64,000 nucleotides of DNA from Rhyacophila brunnea (taxonomy: Eukaryota > Arthropoda > Insecta > Trichoptera > Rhyacophilidae). The notes under the pieces were generated by a model. The model was given only the letters and a program-made list of their open reading frames with translations. It ran no database searches and was not told the DNA's origin. The translations under genes and the position numbers were made by a program. Location: NCBI GenBank assembly GCA_022495005.1, contig JAGYXB010001363.1, forward strand, positions 124,001-188,000, given 5' to 3'. Shown here one piece after another: positions 60,567-64,000 of the stretch; position 1 is the first letter of the stretch; every line of letters starts with the position of its first letter.

Positions 60567-60730
60567 CCCATGATACTATGAGTCAATTTAAAACGTGTTT
60601 TTTCAATAAATTGTTGCCTTGTATTCGAAACATGTCATTTTTCATGAGAATTCTATGTTTCTACTGGATGAATGTCCTGCAAAATTAAAAACCAAGTTTA
60701 ATCAATCGTTTCATTTTTTTTTTATAGCTA

Positions 60731-61033
60731 CTCACTCCTAGAAAAGTTCTTAAAAGTGGGTTTATTGTCTGGGCCCCGCACCAGTTGAAGTATGACCTTA
60801 TGGTGAAGAGGGTTCAAAATATTTTTTTGAGAGCCTTTCACTTTAGGCTGTATGGATATTATTCGACTGACTTTCAGTTGGCAGTCGATCGCCGATTGAG
60901 TTATGCGCGAAAAATAGGAATTATTCTACTGTATCCACGACTCTACGGAACGATCCAAAGACATTTCACGATCGGGGGGCAATTGGCACAGATTATCAGG
61001 GAAAACCAACGGCTCGGGAGTCTGCCGATATAA
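60731..61033 (+). pseudogene. LINE reverse transcriptase fragment
   Basis: The frame reads KSGFIVWAPHQLKYDLMVKR, then VQNIFLRAF and LSYARKIGIILLYPRLYG. This matches the region after the RT core of jockey/CR1-like LINEs (LEYG-VVWSP...VQRxFLR...). A TAAATAAATAAA tail near 61207-61220 may be its 3' end. Truncated on both sides. Confidence 0.6.
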
Positions 61034-62369
61034 TTTGGACTTTAGGTATGCTTACATACTGTAGTTTAAAGTTTATAAGGAATATCTATATTTAGCCACA
61101 TATTTCTTCCGACTTATAACATGGTGTAAACCTATATTTTTGTTAAAATATTGTTAACACTAATTTTTTATGTCATCTCATGAATGCTTTAAATTTGTAA
61201 TTTGTTATAAATAAATAAATTTGAATTATAGCATGAGGCCCGTTTAGACCCAATCGCCCTAAGAACGGGCTTGCTGTATAAAAAACCATCTCTTTATCTC
61301 ATTTACTTACTATAATAATATTATTATACTATTAATATACATTTCCCTAGAAAAATTTTAAGCTAAGGGCAAAAGACATTATTAAAATACATAAGTGTGT
61401 AAAATATTTTTATTCAGTCAATTTATTCTTATTTTCATATAAAATTAATTTTTTACAATAGTTTATTGTACATGGTAAGTGATAATTACAACATTAACAT
61501 TTTCTTACATAGGACTCCTCAAGCCGCTTTCATAATATAATCAATGGTTATCATACGGTGATGTAAATTTGTAAAAAAAAATCTACTGACTTATCATTAT
61601 ATCATGGCTGTGAACGTCTTAGAGACGATTTACAGAACTACAAATCCCCCCGCTCTTTCCCACTTCCGTTCATTACATTATATAGCGATATGAAATCGCA
61701 GCCATGACATATTGGTTGCAGAATAGTAACAGCCTTTGTCTTTTTTATGTACAAAGTGTGATAAACTTTGTTAGAACTCCATGGACTTAGAAGATCTAAA
61801 ATATACCAGGAATGATATCTTTCTTCTCAAATATAAAAGGAAATCCAAACAATATCTTTTATGTGTGAAGATTTATTTACATTTCTTTGTTACATTAGAT
61901 TGTGACTCCATAAGAAAGGTGTATTAAATTTTCATCAAGTAACTTTCTTCATATGAAAACCTAATATAATGGGTATTTTCAAAAAGTTTGATTTTCATGA
62001 TTTTTCTAGAATATTAAGAAATATGTCTGTACCCAGGGCAATTGACTGCCACGGTTTTAAATAACTTTACTATACAATTCAGTGCAATATTGAATAAAAT
62101 TAATTTAACACTTTACAAATTACAAAATAATAGGTATGTTTCGACCACTTTGTTTCAATATACACATTAATGTTGGACAATAATTTGAATTTGACTGTCT
62201 CCTTTAGAGTTAAAAATAATAAACAAAAAAAAGTAATGTTAAAAAAACACTGGAATTAAAATATAGGATGAAAACATTATCTACCGAGTGTGGTTAATTG
62301 TCTCCGATAATTGATATCTCCACTGGTTAAATGCAGTGATACCCAAATGGCACTACATGACTATAGGGA

Positions 62370-62467
62370 CGATCAAAAACCTGCTGGATCGACGAAGTCA
62401 TCAAATTTGGCGAATGTCAGCAAAAAACTAAGGACCGAGAAGAGTGCAAGGAGCTAGTGAAGGCCTT
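62370..62467 (+). pseudogene. LINE (RTE-like) C-terminal fragment
   Basis: CWIDEVIKFGECQQKTKDRE, then ECKELVKAFN and a TAG stop. The pattern RWxDEVxxD...A.DRxxWRxLV.AF. ends many RTE/R1-like polyproteins. Only the last ~33 codons remain. Confidence 0.55.
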
Positions 62468-62835
62468 CAACTAGCAGTGGATAAACCTCAGCAGGTGAGG
62501 ATACTCTTTTAGCTAATTTTACATAGGTTTTTGACAATTAATGATGATTTTGACATTTGGCACAAGGCAATCGGAGCCGTCCATTCACGTCCAGCCAATG
62601 AGGTTTTATAGCTAACATGCAGCTAACTTCAGGGTAGTCAAAACTGACAGTGGGCTCTGTACAGTTTTTGAAAATCTCCGCAAGTGACAGAGATAAAATT
62701 TCAAGCCATTGTGTTTCTGGCTGTCAATATTTCTTGAACCAAGATGCCAGGTAGGTATTACAAAATAGAAGAAAATAATATTTATAAAATACAGATAAAG
62801 AAAAAAAAATGAATAACTAACAATTATCAATATTT

Positions 62836-63051
62836 TTTTTTTACCATATTCGATCCGAAGAAGATCATAATATGAACCTCCACAGAGCGGAGATTTTATG
62901 TATTAACAAATTTTTGTTTTTACGAGAAATGGATGTTAGCCACTTGCTCAACCTATTAGGTCCAATTGAAAAACAATATGTGTATTTGCTATACCCAGGA
63001 TTCGAACCTGGGACCCACGACATTATAAGCCGACGCGTTAGCTGCTCGGCC
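62836..63051 (-). mobile_element. tRNA-derived SINE, copy 2 with target duplication
   Basis: Minus orientation with a full head: box A TGGCCGAGCAG (about 63053-63043), box B GGTTCGAATCC (63008-62998), body GACCTAATAGGTTGAGCAAG and hairpin (62892-62877). The duplication ATCAATATTT is at 62826-62835 and 63052-63061, partly merged with the T-run. Confidence 0.92.
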
Positions 63052-63435
63052 ATCAATATTTAATAAATATAAATTTATTACAAATAGTAGGATCGAATTA
63101 AAGACATATTTTAAGGCGAATCGATTTTGTAAACATATCACATAGGTATTTTACATAGGTAATTTTTTTTTAAATTGGTACATATTAACAATATCACTAG
63201 ACAATATGTAAGTAACTATGTAGGGCTTTTATTAAATTTAAAGAAAGTTTATAGATCAGGACATATAGATATACTATCGATGATATTATATTACTTCGTA
63301 GTGCAGAATGCTTTTTCAATAACTGAAATCCAGTCAGAAGAACATTGATCGTTACGAAATGCTGAAAAAATCCTTCTCAGATATGTAGATCAACATGTTG
63401 TGGTTTAAGGCCATTGAGTAGTATGTAGTAATAAT

Positions 63436-64000
63436 CAGGGCTTTTTTTGTCATGTAACGCGGTGGAACGGCGTTCCGGCACCTTTTTTCACGGTATTTTT
63501 AATGTTTCAAAAGCAATTAGACGAAATAATGTTCGCGCTTACATAGTACAAGCTAATTTTCCTGAATCATCTCATATGAAAAGACTTATCCTGAAAAACT
63601 ATCGTGTTTGATATTTGCATTGAATTCTATTACCATTTCTTCAAGTGAATGTGAACGCGAATTTTCGCAAATGAATCTAATTATTACGCCAATAAGAGCT
63701 TCATTGAAGATCAAAACAGTTTCGGCACTTTTGTTCATCAATCTCATCGGACCACCTTTGACACTTTTCGATCCTTCAAAATACGTTGATCGGTGGTTAC
63801 TCAATGCAAGATAGACTCTATCACTAAGAAAAGGAATTGAGACGATTTGCCAGACGAGAATTGGACTGACCGTTGGAAATCACCATGGCCCCCACAAAGG
63901 AAGGGCTGACAGGGATCTAGCCTGGGGGACCGACTAGATAAGTGAGATAAACGCACATCACAAAATTGCCCTAATCGTAAAAAAATCGCCTGCAGCACTA
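63436..64000 (+). mobile_element. hAT element, left end and transposase C-terminus (runs off window)
   Basis: Starts CAGGGCTTTTTTTGTCATGT with a GGAACGGCGTTCC palindrome just inside, a known type of hAT end. The plus frame at about 63650-63810 reads SSECEREFSQMNLIITPIRA, then LINLIGPPLTLFDPSKYV and DRWLLNAR, the hAT C-terminal dimerisation domain (KIAA1586/ZBED-like). The catalytic core has been deleted. Confidence 0.8.
63884..64000 (-). mobile_element. hAT MITE family A, third copy (runs off window)
   Basis: CATGGCCCCCACAAAGGAAG followed by GGGCTGACAGGGATCTAGCC matches the right end of the 60.0 kb copy in inverse orientation. Inserted just behind the hAT transposase fragment; its other end lies outside the window. 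Confidence 0.8.

Noticed and set aside
62998..63050. tRNA gene in minus orientation
   Set aside because: Box A and B are good, but it is followed by the SINE body and tail and bracketed by a target duplication.

Overview
The window is animal nuclear DNA, most likely from an insect. It has short GC-rich exons with GT-AG introns inside very AT-rich non-coding DNA, and it is dense in decayed DNA transposons. Genus or order cannot be fixed from the sequence; a hemipteran is a guess only.

Two host genes are supported. (1) 1-14 kb, plus strand: the 3' part of the Sin3 (paired amphipathic helix) co-repressor gene. Nineteen coding exons join in frame from 190 to a stop at 13958 and encode 1357 residues: a Ser/Pro linker, the PAH3 domain, the HDAC-interaction domain and the C-terminal Sin3 domain. 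PAH1 and PAH2 must lie upstream of the window. (2) 58.6-38.05 kb, minus strand: a complete DAZAP2-like gene of six coding exons and 188 residues. It starts with a 16-base coding micro-exon behind a promoter with two CCAAT boxes, followed by a 12.1 kb first intron. The two genes converge, with about 24 kb between their stop codons.

The rest is a layered collection of mobile elements. Many have terminal inverted repeats and target-site duplications that I could read directly. Sin3 introns hold a 2.26 kb TA-flanked transposon (988-3248), an 80 bp MITE just upstream of the PAH3 acceptor (4228-4307), a pogo/Tigger derivative (8916-9434) and a 240 bp MITE. The 18-34 kb intergenic block holds hAT elements nested three deep (18.3-19.8 kb). 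It also holds a 5.6 kb hAT-like element (22223-27860, duplication CACTAATC) carrying a pogo element, which itself carries a Harbinger-like MITE, and a second TIR element with a 1.37 kb foldback built from inverted arrays of ~117 bp units. A TTAA-flanked foldback element and a hAT transposase split by a MITE follow. The DAZAP2 introns and the right flank carry three copies of a tRNA-derived SINE with a conserved 3' hairpin, LINE fragments, and members of a hAT MITE family whose three copies lie at 18.5, 60.0 and 63.9 kb.

I see no operon, CRISPR array, intact tRNA gene or intact transposase. The least conventional structure is the foldback/satellite at 25.96-27.33 kb and its position inside a nest of transposons.
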